The notes under the pieces are model-generated. The model did no database searches and was not told the origin of the DNA. It saw nothing but the letters and a program-made list of their open reading frames with translations. A stretch of DNA of 64,000 nucleotides, taken from the NCBI RefSeq assembly GCF_032362555.1, contig NC_083508.1, positions 1,951,001 through 2,015,000 on the forward strand, written 5' to 3'. Origin of the DNA: Amyelois transitella. Lineage: Eukaryota > Arthropoda > Insecta > Lepidoptera > Pyralidae. Below are positions 1 to 13,084 of the stretch, in pieces. The position numbers and the translations under genes were made by a program. Numbering within the stretch: position 1 is the first letter of the stretch; each line of letters begins with the position of its first letter.

Positions 1-2760
1 TTTCAGCTTTCTTAAGAGTTTTAGATTTCTTTAATTTACGATTAATCTTAGAACTTTACGATTGTTAGTTCACATGGGTGAGATGAAAGCATGTTTTATT
101 AGCTTAACAATGAATCAGATTTTAATTTTTACTTGTTTAAAATTGATTGTATTAAAGACTTTAGGACCAAAAAAGGGGATGAATGTACGTTACATTGATT
201 AATAATTCAGGATTAATTTTAAACTGTTTATCTGACTTTGTAATGCAGTAACGTTTAATGCTTCTTGATGTGTTTTAAGAATTCTGGACCATATTTCTTT
301 CTTTTTTTTACTGACACATAGGTGAAGATCTTTTTTTTACTGACACATCGGAAAACGTCGATCAACTCGCGAAGTATTACCCACAATTTTTCTGGAAAAA
401 TGTAGTATGTGTCAAATATAGGTTACGTTACTGGACCTGGCTACGTTACTGGACCTTCAACTAAATATGTCCATTGCAAATTTATTTAAAATATTTAGAG
501 GTTAATCAGTAAAAGCATGTCAGAAAAACATTCGTAGGTGTAGGTGTAAAAACATGTAAGGATACATTGAGAAGTCATAAAATTAATTTAAATAATAAGA
601 GTATGTTTGTTTTTTATTTATATTCTTATAATCTCCATAAGGAATACGCACCAATAGTACCTGTATGGATTTCCTAACACAACTATTTTATCTGGTAAAT
701 TTCTAATTGCATTCTCAATTATAGCTTCACACGCTGAGCATCCGCTAAATGATATGAAAGAGATACATAAGTCTTTTCCAACTCTACTTAGGAAAGAAAG
801 CCAAAGAGTCACGCGAGATTCGCCGGTACCACCATTCTTGGAACACTAAACAATCAGCAGTGCCATTGACGCGCCAAAATTTGAATTCAAATTTAGAATT
901 TCATTGGAGAAATTAATACACGTTCGGATACATACCACAAAATGGTGGCTATGCCTGACTAAAATGGCTCCGTTTACCCACACAGCAGCAAATATGATGG
1001 ATTGGCAGTGCTGCGCGTGGGCATGAGGTCCTGCGAGTATGCTAATTCCTGCATGCGGCGGAGGTTACACAGGTACGTTAGAATGATTGTTCGCTTCAAG
1101 GGACACGCGTTGAGCCAGCTGCGACATTTTCGTCCCACGATAAGCGATTATGGCGCCCATGTCGCAATTAACATCTATTAAAATATCCATTTATTAGAAA
1201 GACTGCGACACGCAGACAAGTACATTACAGTCAACAGCATGTCATGTTACCCTGCATGTAACACAGGTTATTAAACAGGTGTGCCCTAAATAAATAAATT
1301 CGAAGTTAATTTGGGCAACGGTGTATGTGAATAAAACTGACCTCTTTACCAAGTAGGTAGCAAAATGAATACTGTGTAGGTAGGGGAATTAATATTTTTT
1401 TTTTTTTAATAAAATCCAAATAAATATAATAACAACTATTTTCTCAAAAGTCATACTACCAAACAAGTATCAAGTCACCGCTTGTATGTAACGCAATACC
1501 AAACAGTTATAAAACGTCATGCGTTAATCAAAATGTTTTGAAACTGAATGTTTATAAACCACTTTGTATCATTCCGTGTATGTAAACGACACCTGATTTA
1601 TCAATGCGATCAATAACAAATACCTACCCAGTGGTAACAATGAGAAGCAAACAGCATTGGCTGGAATTGGCGGGAAAACAATGGACTGACAGCGACTTGA
1701 CGGAACGAAATCTTCGGATCAATATCCGAACGTAAACAATACAGCATTCCCGCGAAAATTCCAGCTGGTCTTTTTTTTTACACTGCAGTTTTGCAATTGT
1801 ACAAAGAAAATATGTATTATCAGATCAATTTTGTTACAGGATATAGATATGACATGGAAGACCCGGATTAAGGTTTTGGTATAGAATTCACTCTTATAAC
1901 CTTAAAAGCACGAATGCCGATTCTAAATAACTTCAGAGGTCTGGCCGATGCCACGTACTGACAAACTGAGACTTTTTTTGTCAGGTGCAAAAAGTAATAA
2001 GATTCCATCCACATTTACATACATACTTTACTCACCCAATAAATTGCAATCGGATCATAAACCTTACTTCATAACCGACGTGTATTCCGCATAAATTAAC
2101 TGACTGCAGAATAAGCTACATTATCAATTCACAATCACATGCAGATAGATACATTTTCTACTTAATAACTTCATAAAGATATCTCAATTGCACAAAGAAT
2201 AAAGTTCACTTTTTATGGCTATCCTATCAGCGGTGGATGAAATACTAAGAGCAACAAAGTCACTTGGTAATGCCCGCCTATTCCTGTTCACGATTGAATG
2301 AAATCGATTTACATTGAAATTGATATACAAATAGTTCCTCATCAGGTCTGATTTGATGATCCTCATATATCTGTAGATGAAAATGGCAAATCACGCAACT
2401 AAATAATACTTTTTTTAATTTATTTCAAGCATTTCTACCTATACAACGATTATACTTCTGTGGCTTCTATGTCAATGTAACAATAACAATTAAGATAAGT
2501 TTATGAGTGGATCATGTAAAACTTAACTTTTCACAATTAAGATATAAACTTACTCGATCCCTTCTTCCTTAAAAAAATAAGATTTACTTTAACATAAGTA
2601 ATAATAATTTTTATGCCGAAATTCATACTATCGATGTAGTTAATCATTGATTTGGCACTCTACCTCATGTCTGTTAGTCACTCTTTCCTTCTAAATACTT
2701 CGAATTATTTAATGTGAAGATAATTATTTCTGTAATGGCTAGGTTACTTGTCTCTTCTAG

Positions 2761-2868
2761 ATGGCACGACAGCCTATGAGAACCAGTGCCCTGGCCAATC
2801 ACATCAATCATTACGCAGATTACACGGCTCCTACATATAGAGACGACGCCGCAGGCCTAAGGGAATAA
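2761..2868 (+). other. short ORF (35 aa) after a splice-acceptor-like tract
   Basis: A GC-richer island encodes an ATG-to-TAA ORF beginning MARQPMRTSALANHINHYAD. It directly follows a pyrimidine-rich tract ending in TCTTCTAG. I do not recognise the peptide, and its strand is opposite to osp. It could be a repeat remnant, a conserved non-coding element or a small exon. Nothing around it supports expression. Confidence 0.15.
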
Positions 2869-4498
2869 TCCCAACTCCGTCCAGTTAGCAGTAAATTACT
2901 ACATAATTAAATATTCTCAAGAAGTCTTGTAAGAATACAAGTGTCGGACGAACGGCGAAGAAACCTTATGAATGGATCGGTACAGAAATCTTTTTATTGT
3001 AGATCAAAAGAATGTAACAATGGGTGGTCATGACGCTTGGAAGATTCTTTTTTATTATGTCAGTAGTTGATTGAGAGGACTGTCTCGCTTAGATCCTCTT
3101 CGGTAAAGAGTGAAGCTTGTTCTTTTATTGAAAAACAGATACCAAATGAAACATTTACAAGTAACACTGCTAATTACTATTCTTTACCATGAAATTTCAT
3201 TTTGGAAAAAAATATACAATACAAATCTGAAAGAAAATGAATGCTTTTAATTCATTTTTCATGAAAATTTGTATGAAGCAAGAAAAGGAAATCTAATAAA
3301 CAGAGACAAAAATATACAAAGTTAAACTTTTGGATTGTTATGTCGGACTGAATCTTTCTATCATTATCCTCACAGGTAATTCCGGGTGACGTAAACAAGT
3401 CAATGTAACGAGAATCAGTTATCCGGCAGCCAGAATGTGTTAAAATGGGCTTAGCCCACACCCGCCTGGCGCCTCGCTAGCCATCACCGCTCACACGTAT
3501 AATTGTATACAATTTTCATCTATTTTATTGCAAAACCATCGTTTACACCCGCTTAATTCAATTTCGAAACTAGTATAGAGTCTCCCGTTATCGATTATCG
3601 ATTACAACTCGCGTTCAGCTCAATGGGTTTCGAAACCTATACGACTTTTTTCTTCTGACTCGGATGACCCGTCATCTCGTATTGTAATAACTGGTGCCTT
3701 TTGAAACGGTGTCTAATTAAATAATAATTGAATTAACCGACTCGTTACGGAGACCAGCAATTTGCGTTGCAACAGTTCGGCACCTGCTTCGTTGCAATTC
3801 ATGTATGTACATGAATGTAGTTTCATCAATGAACAATTAAAATGTGACAAGAGATATTATTTAAGGGAAATCGATGAATGTTGGCTTAATGTGATTTTGG
3901 ATTTATTTCTGTCTTTAATTTTTTTCTTTGGAAAATGCATCTGCATTTCAACACGGCCCTAATTTTATTATTGTGTTGAAAAAGGATAGAAACTTAAAAT
4001 TCTAGAAAATTTGGAAACTTTACATTAGACATCGATACGCGTAATCGATATGTTATTGATCAGAACGAGCTTCTACAGTTAAAATGGTAAATAATATAGA
4101 GGACAAAACAACCAATTACGATGTTATCATACAAGAACGACTGCAGTTACTTGAATAAAACCGGCCACAGTTTTCAGTTAACTTAAAAAAAATACTGGAT
4201 TAAAATAAAACATTTTACTGGACAAAAAGCCATAAAAACATTATCTAGTGTAGACATAATCTGTGTCTTGGGATGTTGACATTATCGAGTAAAGAACAGT
4301 TGATAATAAACACGTAAGTTGATGCATTAATTGCGATTCCCTGAGTTGCCTTTGTGGGTATATCCGATGGCAAGACATTTTCTTGGCTAGACCAATGTCG
4401 AATATCCGAAGTCTCTTTTCGCGAGGAATATTTTTGAGTACTTAGCTCCACCGACAAGAGTTAGCTCTTAAATTTAAGAAGAAGAAGACTCGTTTAAA

Positions 4499-4705
4499 AT
4501 AAATAAATATATACGGGACAAATTACACAGATTGAGTTAGCCTCGAAGTAAGTTCGAGACTTGTGTTAAGAGATACTAACTCAACAATACTATATTTTAT
4601 AATAAATACTTATATAGGTAAACATCCAAGACCCAGGCCAGAAAAAGTTATTTTCTCATCATGCCCTGATATTCGGGATTCGAACCCGGGACCTCTCATC
4701 ATACG
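4499..4705 (-). repeat. tRNA-derived SINE, 5'-truncated
   Basis: On the minus strand this matches the body of the SINE at 56080-56337: a box-B-like GGTTCGAATCC sequence, then the segment with 'gagttagtatctc' and 'acttacttcgaggctaactc', ending in an AAATA-rich tail. The tRNA-like head is cut before box A, so this copy is dead. Confidence 0.7.
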
Positions 4706-5106
4706 ATTATTTTGATTTCCCAAACTTTTAGTTTCTATGATATGTAAGAGACACTATTCAGATATACCGTGAAATATTAAACTATGAGTTTTTGAATAAC
4801 TTTTTTAGTGGCTTCTTACAAAATCCACGGGAAGTGGTTCCAAAACAATGGCAAATGCATTCTCGTACCTACATTTTCGTGTCACGATTTCCGTTATGAA
4901 ATAAGTCTGCGACACACCGCTACCTAAGACATCTTACAATGTAAACAGCCTGCAGACAAAAATATCAGCCAATTTTTTTTTTCAACGTCTTAATTAGTTC
5001 ACTTTTAGCCCGGCCGCTATCTCGTTTAGATTACGATTATGCAAATGCAAAAACGCATCGTGACCGGCGAAACATTCGCCTGATAATGCCAAACGCATGC
5101 TAGCCT

Positions 5107-5361
5107 TAATAAACATACATACATATGGTCACGTCTATATCCCTTGCGGGATAGACAGAGCCAACAGTCTTGAAAATACCGAATGGCCACGTTCAGCTAT
5201 TTGGCTTAATTGAGATTCAAATAGTGACAGGTTGCTAACCCATCGGCTAAAAAGGATTCCCAAGTTTGTAAGCCTATCCCTTAGTCCCCTTTTACGACAT
5301 CCATTGGAAAGAGATGGAGTTGTTCTATTCTTTTTTTATTGGTGCCGGGAACCACACGGCA
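5107..5361 (-). repeat. ATGT-tailed ~260-bp repeat, near full length
   Basis: Family A repeat (defined in the findings). It runs from the CATACATACATATGGTCACG end to ACCACACGGCA. The element's own 3' end is the ATGT/CATA tail, so it lies on the minus strand. It sits in the osp intron. Confidence 0.8.
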
Positions 5362-6829
5362 GCAGGCAGAAGGCCTTAATAAATACTGCGTAAATAGTTG
5401 CTGAGCAATTCACTTACGTACCTACTTCGTTATCACGCGCGATCATCAATACTTCTATATGTTTGTATGTACATATGTTCGCTTTATCGTCTTGGCCAAT
5501 CTTGTTGAAATTTCGCCACATTATACTGATGATATGGTAGACATAAATGGAATGAATAAACGTTTAATCCATCATCAACGACCTGTAGTTAGTTAATTAT
5601 TAGAACATTTTGGGGTTATTTTAAGTTAACTTTAATAACCCCAAGATGTTTAAATAAACAAAAAAATAAATATTAAAGTTTTTAATGTAATTTATCTTTA
5701 TATTATTAATAATTAAACCGTATATTATATTTAACTTTTTAAAATAAAACAATTATATATAGACGACGCAGATGCGTACGCTCCAGTGTGTATCGCGCCT
5801 CTTATTCTTTGGATCGGTACTCCTACTAAGAAGCATTAACCCATCATCGAAGCCAAGATGTTTTGAAAAACGCATGTTTATTTTTCCAATATATTTAACA
5901 TGTCCGATGATGCATACAATATTAATCTAGCAGGTGCTTGAAAACTGGTTGTGTTATGTGATGCACTCGCAGACAAACAGACTCGTAAACTTTAATTCGA
6001 CACATATATGTGGCAGTCCAAGCATAAAGGTACCACTTGGGTGGTATTGAGTTAAGGCCATATTTGGATAGTTAAATAGTTGGTTGATCATATGGAATAA
6101 AAAAAAAATTAATCATAATAACATTTATTGGAATAAAAAATTTTCAAAGTTCACACTTACAAAAATCAAATTGTTGGGAAACAGGCATTGAAAGTTTCCC
6201 GTCTAATTAAATTACGAAATGTACCTATCTAAGTAAAAGTCCCTACTACTCGCCTAAATAAATGCCGGGGAAATCCTCTATTATAAAATATCGCTGTTGA
6301 CAGTAGATGTCTTTGTGGTTGGTTAAACATCGACATTAGTTGTTATTTAACTCATTATCATTATAGAATTCAATTTCAATCATTCAATTTAAAGAGTGTT
6401 GATAACTGGTCCCTTTTCACTAAACATATGATTGCAATTTTCTCACGTTGTGTTCGTTATTTACAGACGATTATTATACGAAAATGTAGCCCATTGCATG
6501 TTGCATTAAAATCCATTAAAATCGCATAATGCCAATTTCCCACCTTTTTTCACAAAATCTCTAATATCTCGGAAACTAGAAAGTGCTCAGTGGGCCCTTT
6601 TCGCTTGGACGGCCACATATTATCACCGGAGATTTATAAAGTAATGCAATACAACCGCTTATAAATGGGGAATATTGTTTGGATAAAAGACAGCGATTAG
6701 ACCGCTCGGCTCCGTGGGCAGATGGTGTCCGTGTGAATGTGGGTTTAGGAATAAGACGTTGAATGAAATGAAACGATATTTTCTGTATTTTTATCGCATA
6801 TAAGTACATAAAAATTGGGCAAGTCTTCC

Positions 6830-6908
6830 CTAAATATTTCCACCTTGATCGGTTGGAAGCTGCCTGCATCCAGAAGTCTAGTGCATCCAGGGGTCTAGTT
6901 AATGACAT
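6830..6908 (-). repeat. possible retroelement C-terminal coding remnant
   Basis: The minus-strand translation contains TRPLDALDFWMQAASNRSRW. It resembles the C-terminal 'WMQ-A-DR-W' pattern of non-LTR retrotransposon ORF2 proteins. The similarity is short and from memory only. Confidence 0.25.
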
Positions 6909-8286
6909 TTTTATATTTTACCATAAAGTTTTTGGAATTTGAAAAATATCCTTATTGCAAACTTTATGGTTAAATATATAAAGAGATGGGTCTGGTGAGT
7001 GACACGAAATATATGCACTGAAAGAATTCAGTCTCGAGTGTATTCTAGTATTAAAGTACATTAATATAAAACAGTACAGCTGTAGTTGTAAGAGGTACTA
7101 TACTTAATTCCACTTAACGAAATATGAACACGATAAGGTCAAAAATAACTTGTGACTGTTTTTTTGTTTAATCATCTCAATACACGAAGTACTATTCTGC
7201 CCGTTTGACGTTTTATCTTGCTAGAAGCGGGTATAGTGGAGGTTTTTAAGACCGCAAACAAGTTAAATGTCGTCATCGTTATAAAGCAAATGCCTTTTTA
7301 GAAAATATGGCACGTTAAACAAAACTAACGATAATGTTTGCAGAGTTAAGCTATGTAAAGAGAGTAAATTACGCTCATTTGTTTGAAGGTTAACTTTACG
7401 GCTGCGGTGACGTGTTCCTCGTTAAGGTTATCTTGAGGACACCTGCGAACATATCAATCATAAATGAAGGATATAAACAAAAAATATAGAAAAACAACGT
7501 TAAATAATTGCCATTCGCAACCTACTTAGAGATAACCTCAAAGCATTCCAACGCTATCAAGTTACGAAGCACCGTTCCGCTCCCACCGTGGCACGTTACG
7601 CACGAATCTTTAATTATGCAGCGTAGACGTAAATATTGAGCGCTGTCAATTTGAGATGTGCTCTCATACCGTGGTAACAGGTAGGTGTTAGTGCTGACTT
7701 TAATTGTCCGTGTTATCCGGTGTCGCGTTCGCGCCGTCCGCTCTGCGACCCACATAATATTGTTGTTTAGTACTCGCCCATTGTATTGTTAACGGTATGG
7801 ACTATATAGACAGCAGTTGGTTATCGCGAGTGTAAATTTCGCCGAGTCAATAGATACTAAAACCGGCACGGGCACACGGTTCGCGCGGTTTATTTAATGT
7901 CTAAGCTAATCTCGTGCCGGGTTTGGCATTAACGACTTAATATAATCGCCTTATTTTTCAAAGTCCCGCCGAAAATATTAAAACTGTCAAACGTTTCGTT
8001 GCAAAATTATTGCGCGCATATTGCCGTCTCATTTCGTTGCACGGAAATAACAGGAATCGATTATGGTTTTCGCAGTAATTTCAAGAGTCCGCGTTATTCT
8101 CGGTAATTATAAGAAGTAACGATTCCATTAACGGTTTAACAATTTCCTGTTTGTTGTTAATTGCCACCAATGAAACTTCGATTCGATTTAGTCTTACATT
8201 AGACGTACGCATACACAAAAATGCCAGTCGGGGGCGGGGCCCGCGGCCAATGCACCTGGCGATCGCGGCGCATTCCTCACGCACTC

Positions 8287-8296
8287 CTTTTTATAC
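8287..8296 (-). promoter_or_regulatory. TATA-box-like motif by a GC-rich island
   Basis: The minus strand reads GTATAAAAAG, a good match to the TATA consensus. About 15-70 bases downstream lies a CpG-rich island (8210-8284) unlike the surrounding AT-rich intron. The orientation agrees with osp, so an alternative osp promoter or a small nested transcript is conceivable. No convincing coding exon follows. Confidence 0.25.
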
Positions 8297-9458
8297 TACA
8301 CTACGAGTTTAGCCCAACCATTCTAACCTAAACCCCTTCGCCTCCCCCGTCTGACCATACATGCGATAGAAAAGTTCACAGCCAGTCTCAAACACAGATC
8401 AAAGTTAACTGGCTACTTTCGTACGAACGGAACGCCACATCTCCTATTTTATTTTTTAATTTGACTATCCATCTCCACGTCTTTGTTGGCCGGCAGTTCG
8501 GATCAAAAACTTTTTTTGGGCACAGCGAACCGGCCAGTACTTAACTCTCGACGGTTATTTTTTTTTACAAATATTTACATTGTGTAAAACTATACGGCTT
8601 TTGTCGGATGGATTTATGGAGCCTTTTAGGGCACTTGACTTTTGAAGAGGAATAAATTAACAGGTGCATTCAAATTGCCCGGCTTTTGATCAGTACATGG
8701 TTTTATCAGTAACGCAGTAGTGACAGGCGCGCATCACATTATCGGGAACATGTCATGTAGTTTGCATATGGTTGGTAGTCGAGTACATTAAAACTTTTCA
8801 ATTGAGTTTTATGGTCCGCTGAGCGAGATTAAAGTATGTCACAGTAAAGTGAACGAGTAGTGTTAGCAGGTCCTGCGTTTACGCATTTACCGCGAAACTC
8901 GGTTACTCGACTGCGTTGGCGCCAATCCTTAAGTTCGGACACAATTTATGCAAACATAATGAATACTAATAAAAATCTTTGGAAAAAGAGCTGGCAAACT
9001 TCCAAATGTATTTTTTTTTTGTTTTTTTTTTTTTAATTTGCAATACAAATCAAAGGTTACTAAGAATTTCCCTTTAATCGTAGCTTTTTCTCAACAGCAT
9101 ACATAAGCTATATTATTAATTTAACGGTGACATGTCCGGACTCCAATCTTTTAGAACAAACTGAGATTGTACCACCTTCTATAACCCTTTGTAAAATTAC
9201 TTTAAAATTACTTTAGGTAAAGTAATATGTGTCGTTTGACCCCGACCGGTGTCAAACAAAGCAATAATTTAAAAACGCTTGTGACCCACTGTGCGGGAAA
9301 GTTGGAAGTTAATTATTTACACACAGAAGACAGTAGGCTATACGACGGTAAGCAAGGTGCAAAGGTTTGCTAACGACCAGGCAGGCCTACTTAGAGCCAA
9401 TCGATTTTACACGTGCCCCTCATATGTAAATTTTACTGTATAGCAATTAAAAACGTTA

Positions 9459-9513
9459 ATGGTGTACAGTACTCATTTTCATCTCCAGGATGAAAATGAG
9501 TACTGTACACCAT
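9459..9513. repeat. perfect 25-bp inverted repeat with 5-nt loop
   Basis: The left arm at 9459-9483 and the right arm at 9489-9513 are exact reverse complements, separated by TCCAG. It lies about 20 bases before a family A repeat. No protein-coding or transposon ends accompany it. Confidence 0.9.
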
Positions 9514-9531
9514 ACACCAGAAGATACACAC

Positions 9532-9786
9532 TTACATATAATCACGTCTATATCCCTTGCGGGGTGGAGCAAACAGTCTTGAAAAGATTTATATAGGTTG
9601 TTCGCATAAAAGAAGAATCCCAAGTTTATAAGCCTATTCCTTAGGCGCCTTTTATGAAATCCATGAAAAAGAGATGGAGTGGAGTGGAATGTTTTGGAGG
9701 TAATTTTTTTTCATTTTGTCCATTTCTCTTCCTATGATACAAAGAGATGGAGTGGTTCTATTCATCTCGGCGGGAAAACCACACGA
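9532..9786 (-). repeat. ATGT-tailed ~260-bp repeat, diverged
   Basis: Family A copy with an internal deletion around 9570 and a partial duplication of the 'aaagagatggagtgg' segment at 9665-9755. It abuts the perfect hairpin just to its left. Confidence 0.7.
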
Positions 9787-10589
9787 CTCAAGGTCGTCGA
9801 TTTTTGGTCAATTGATATTCTATTCACGAATTTTGCTAACGAATACATAAGACATGCCATGAGACGTAACATGGAGAAAGAGAGAGAATATAAGACATTC
9901 CTTCTCTTTCTCAATATCTTCAGTTTATGGCTCCGATGGGAGATTCCGTAACCAGCTATCAAAGACCATGAAAACCCCACTGATAATAATAAGTAAAACA
10001 TAGCCTTGACAAAATAATGACGCTCTTAACTCACACTACTTCATTAACCTATGATTAACCTTAACAAACTGTACGTGAATTTATAATTACTTAGTAAAGT
10101 AACACTTTTGCTTATCGACTACACACAGGTGTTATTTTATGTTTATTGTTTATTTGATCGCAAAATTAAATGTAGGTATCAAATGGTCCAATTTCTGCGT
10201 AGTTTTTTGATAACTTTAGTTATTTGTCATGATGATAGAAAGTATTCAACCATTGATTATGTCCCCCCAGAATGAAAAATTAGACACCCTTGTAGTGTAT
10301 TTCACTCCTTATTCTTAATGAAGACTGAAGTCCAGCCACCTCTTCCATGGACCTTTTTGCATAAGAGGAAGGGGTGATTAAATTAAATATCCAATGTTGA
10401 TAGTCGAAGGCTTACACGCAGTTTCGTACGAAACCCATTTTACCTACATTATTGGCAACAATATACACTTCACCATATTAGCATTTAGGATGATAAATCC
10501 CTCATTAGTTGGGAGGTAATAAATTGAACCGACTTTTTTGTTTCACGCGAGTTCTGTGGACGATACATTTAACTCTTTTAAGGTAACTG

Positions 10590-10800
10590 TAACTGTCCGT
10601 GATGCCTACCCGGGCACCCCCGGAAGATCAGCGTTGGCTGTGTAGCATATTGTTTACAGCCAGCATTATGCTGAGGGGGTACTTTCGGGAGCACCATAAT
10701 TCATGTATATTTTTGTACATATTCTTGTTTGTTTGTTTTTTTTTTTTTTTGTCATTTTGTTATGGTGTATTGGTTGTATGATTACGAATAAATTTGAAAT
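10590..10800 (+). repeat. probable non-LTR retrotransposon 3' end
   Basis: A GC-richer head ('gtgatgcctacccgggcacc') is followed by a T-rich stretch and an AATAAATTTGAAATTTT end like a polyadenylated retroelement 3' UTR. No coding motif remains. The assignment rests on layout and general resemblance to lepidopteran LINE tails. Confidence 0.4.
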
Positions 10801-11967
10801 TTTACTTTTCTTTGACTTTAACTCATTTCCTTCTTCACCACATATGGGATAGCGAATTAACGTAAGCGTTTACTACATCAGAAAGAAATTCTGTTCGAAG
10901 CGAACAAACGAGTCAGTTAGAACACTTGATTGGTAACAAAACCACCACATTTGGTTGCGCGTGACAGTGTCAAAGCCAAGGCTGGTGCGTATCTAATATG
11001 TTTGGATTCTCGACCCTATGCGGCCGTGTTAGACACCTGTAATGACGTTATTCATAATACGGAAATGTCAAAGCCTCAAACGGCACGGTTTGGACAATTA
11101 TCTTGACAAATGCTCCACTAACGAAGTGACGCGCGCCGGTTTTGGAAGACCATGCTATAAAATTAAGTTAGTACAGAAATTACACTTCATGCATGACCCA
11201 AGATAGACAGACTGTCATTGTGCGAAAACTATACCAAGATGTTATGGGAAAGAATTTCAAATATCTTAAAATAAAATAAATCGTTTCATAAACAAAATAT
11301 TGTTGACCATCTTCAAAAAAAGTGTTAATAAGTTTGACCAGTATGTAACGGTGTTTGTCCGCGATTATCTCGCGTTTCGGTGAACCGATTTTGATGGGGG
11401 TTTTCAGTAAGTGACTTGTGAATTTTACCAAGTAGAGAGAAAAAGTCGGTAGGCGGACCACGGACCCGAAACGGTGCGACCGGGAAGACGCAGACAGATG
11501 AGAGTGAAACATAATTAAGTAAACAAGTATCTCAAAAATTATTTACACATTTAATAAACATTGGAAGATTTTAAATTAAAGACAAAAAGAATTAAGCAAG
11601 AAAATAGCATTTACCCGAGGTGAAAAATCAGGTTTCCTTAAAGACCGTTTACCTATACCTCTATTATTTTAATGCGTAGGTATAGATACAATATGCAGTG
11701 ACGTAGCAACAGCTCGAATAGCTCGATAACAAAAACGCCACAATGCCACGCATGGTTCTCTAAATAGATGCTAATTTTTACACATTCAAGCAATGGTGAA
11801 AGTACTTTTATAAGCCGTATTCTGTCCGAGTGACCGCTGAATTCGCGCTTGACAAACCACTTTCCTTATTTTATTATTTTGATGTATGTAATCAGAAGTG
11901 AGAATTTGCATAGAAATATAATTAAATAAATTATAGTACATAGATACCTATGTACCTTTATTAAAGA

Positions 11968-12130
11968 AATTGTGTGTGTGGTTCCCGGCACCAATACAGA
12001 AAAGGATATGAGCACATTATTTCTTTTTCAAGAATGTCGTAAAAGAAGACTATGGGATAGGCTTATAAACTTGGTATTATTTGAATGTCAATTCTATGAT
12101 TAAGTCAAACAGCTGAATGTGGCCTATCAG
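11968..12130 (+). repeat. ATGT-tailed repeat, 3'-truncated
   Basis: Starts with the 'gtgtggttcccggcaccaata' head of family A and runs to about 'aatgtggcctatcagagc', where it stops without the tail. Diverged, with short gaps. Confidence 0.7.
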
Positions 12131-12299
12131 AGCATAAATAATTATCTTTATACCTATCTGTTTTTATAATGAGGTAATCAGAATAATCCTCATAATTTTT
12201 TGCTACTGCAACATCAAAATATCGCGAATAAAAATAAAAATTTATAGATAAGATTATAAAAATCTGCATTAAATGATTATTATAAGTAAATTCTGCAAT

Positions 12300-12440
12300 T
12301 GTAGGAATTTCGCTCACGGCTCCGTCTGCGCGAGTGAACTCCACAGTTACTATATGTATGCAAAATTTCACGGAGATCGGTTTAACAGTTTTCACGTGAA
12401 AGACAGACTGACATTTCCAGACAGAGACAGCTTTACATTT
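12300..12440. repeat. interspersed repeat fragment (Helitron-like body)
   Basis: Contains 'ctccgtctgcgcgagtgaa' and 'caaaatttcacggagatcgg', segments typical of lepidopteran repeats that begin at a 'gcttcgtctgcgcg' end. It is related in style to the element at 27636-27890. Boundaries are uncertain. Confidence 0.35.
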
Positions 12441-12793
12441 ATAATTTAGACCGAAATTATGTACATAATAAATTACTACCTTTCGTCTCGGAAAAAATAC
12501 TATAAAATTAAGCTTGTATACATTTTTTGCCACTAATTTGTACCTTAACATTAATTATTTCTCGTTTGTTTACCAAACATCGTTACACCGGGCCTCAAAG
12601 GGGTTACTAGTTACTACTATATGTATTTGCCCAGCTGCAAAACTGCGTAAGTAACCTGTATGTTTGTTTTTATCTAGGTAAATGAATGGTAACACTACCG
12701 ATTGAAACCCGGTTTACAATGACAACATAGTGGCACAAAGGATTTAAAGGAAATAAATAAGGCTATACAAAATTTACTTTATCTTATTAGAAA

Positions 12794-12972
12794 CTAGAGG
12801 CCGCCCGCGTCTTAGTCCGCGTGGAATCAATCCCGCGGACACTCCGGGATAAAAATGTATATGTTATTCTGGGTCTTCAGCTACCTACATACCAAATTTC
12901 ATCGTAATCGGTTCAGTAAAGAGTAACAAACATCTATACTCACAAACTTTCGCATTTATAATATTAGTAGGA
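12794..12972 (-). mobile_element. non-autonomous Helitron-like element
   Basis: Read on the minus strand it starts near CCTACTAATATTATAAATGC, contains 'gtaggtagctgaagaccc' and ends in a degraded hairpin followed by CTAG. It is related to the copies at 28701 and 47640. It directly abuts a family A fragment on its right. Confidence 0.55.
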
Positions 12973-12973
12973 C

Positions 12974-13084
12974 TACTATTTGAATCTCAATTCCGTCATT
13001 AAGCCATACAGCTAAACGTGGTCTTCTAGTCTTTTAAAGATTGTTTAAAGAGAAATAGACGTGATCATATGCATGTAGTATGTT
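12974..13084 (+). repeat. ATGT-tailed repeat, 5'-truncated
   Basis: Only the last ~110 bases of family A, from 'tatttgaatctcaattccgt' to the 'gacgtgatcatatgcatgta' tail. Confidence 0.65.

Noticed and set aside
6576..6908. 110-codon minus-strand open frame as a gene
   Set aside because: Only its first ~26 codons resemble anything (a retroelement end); the rest has no support.
12105..12551. 148-codon minus-strand open frame
   Set aside because: Its composition follows AT-rich intron plus repeat fragments (12300-12440), and it has no recognisable domain.
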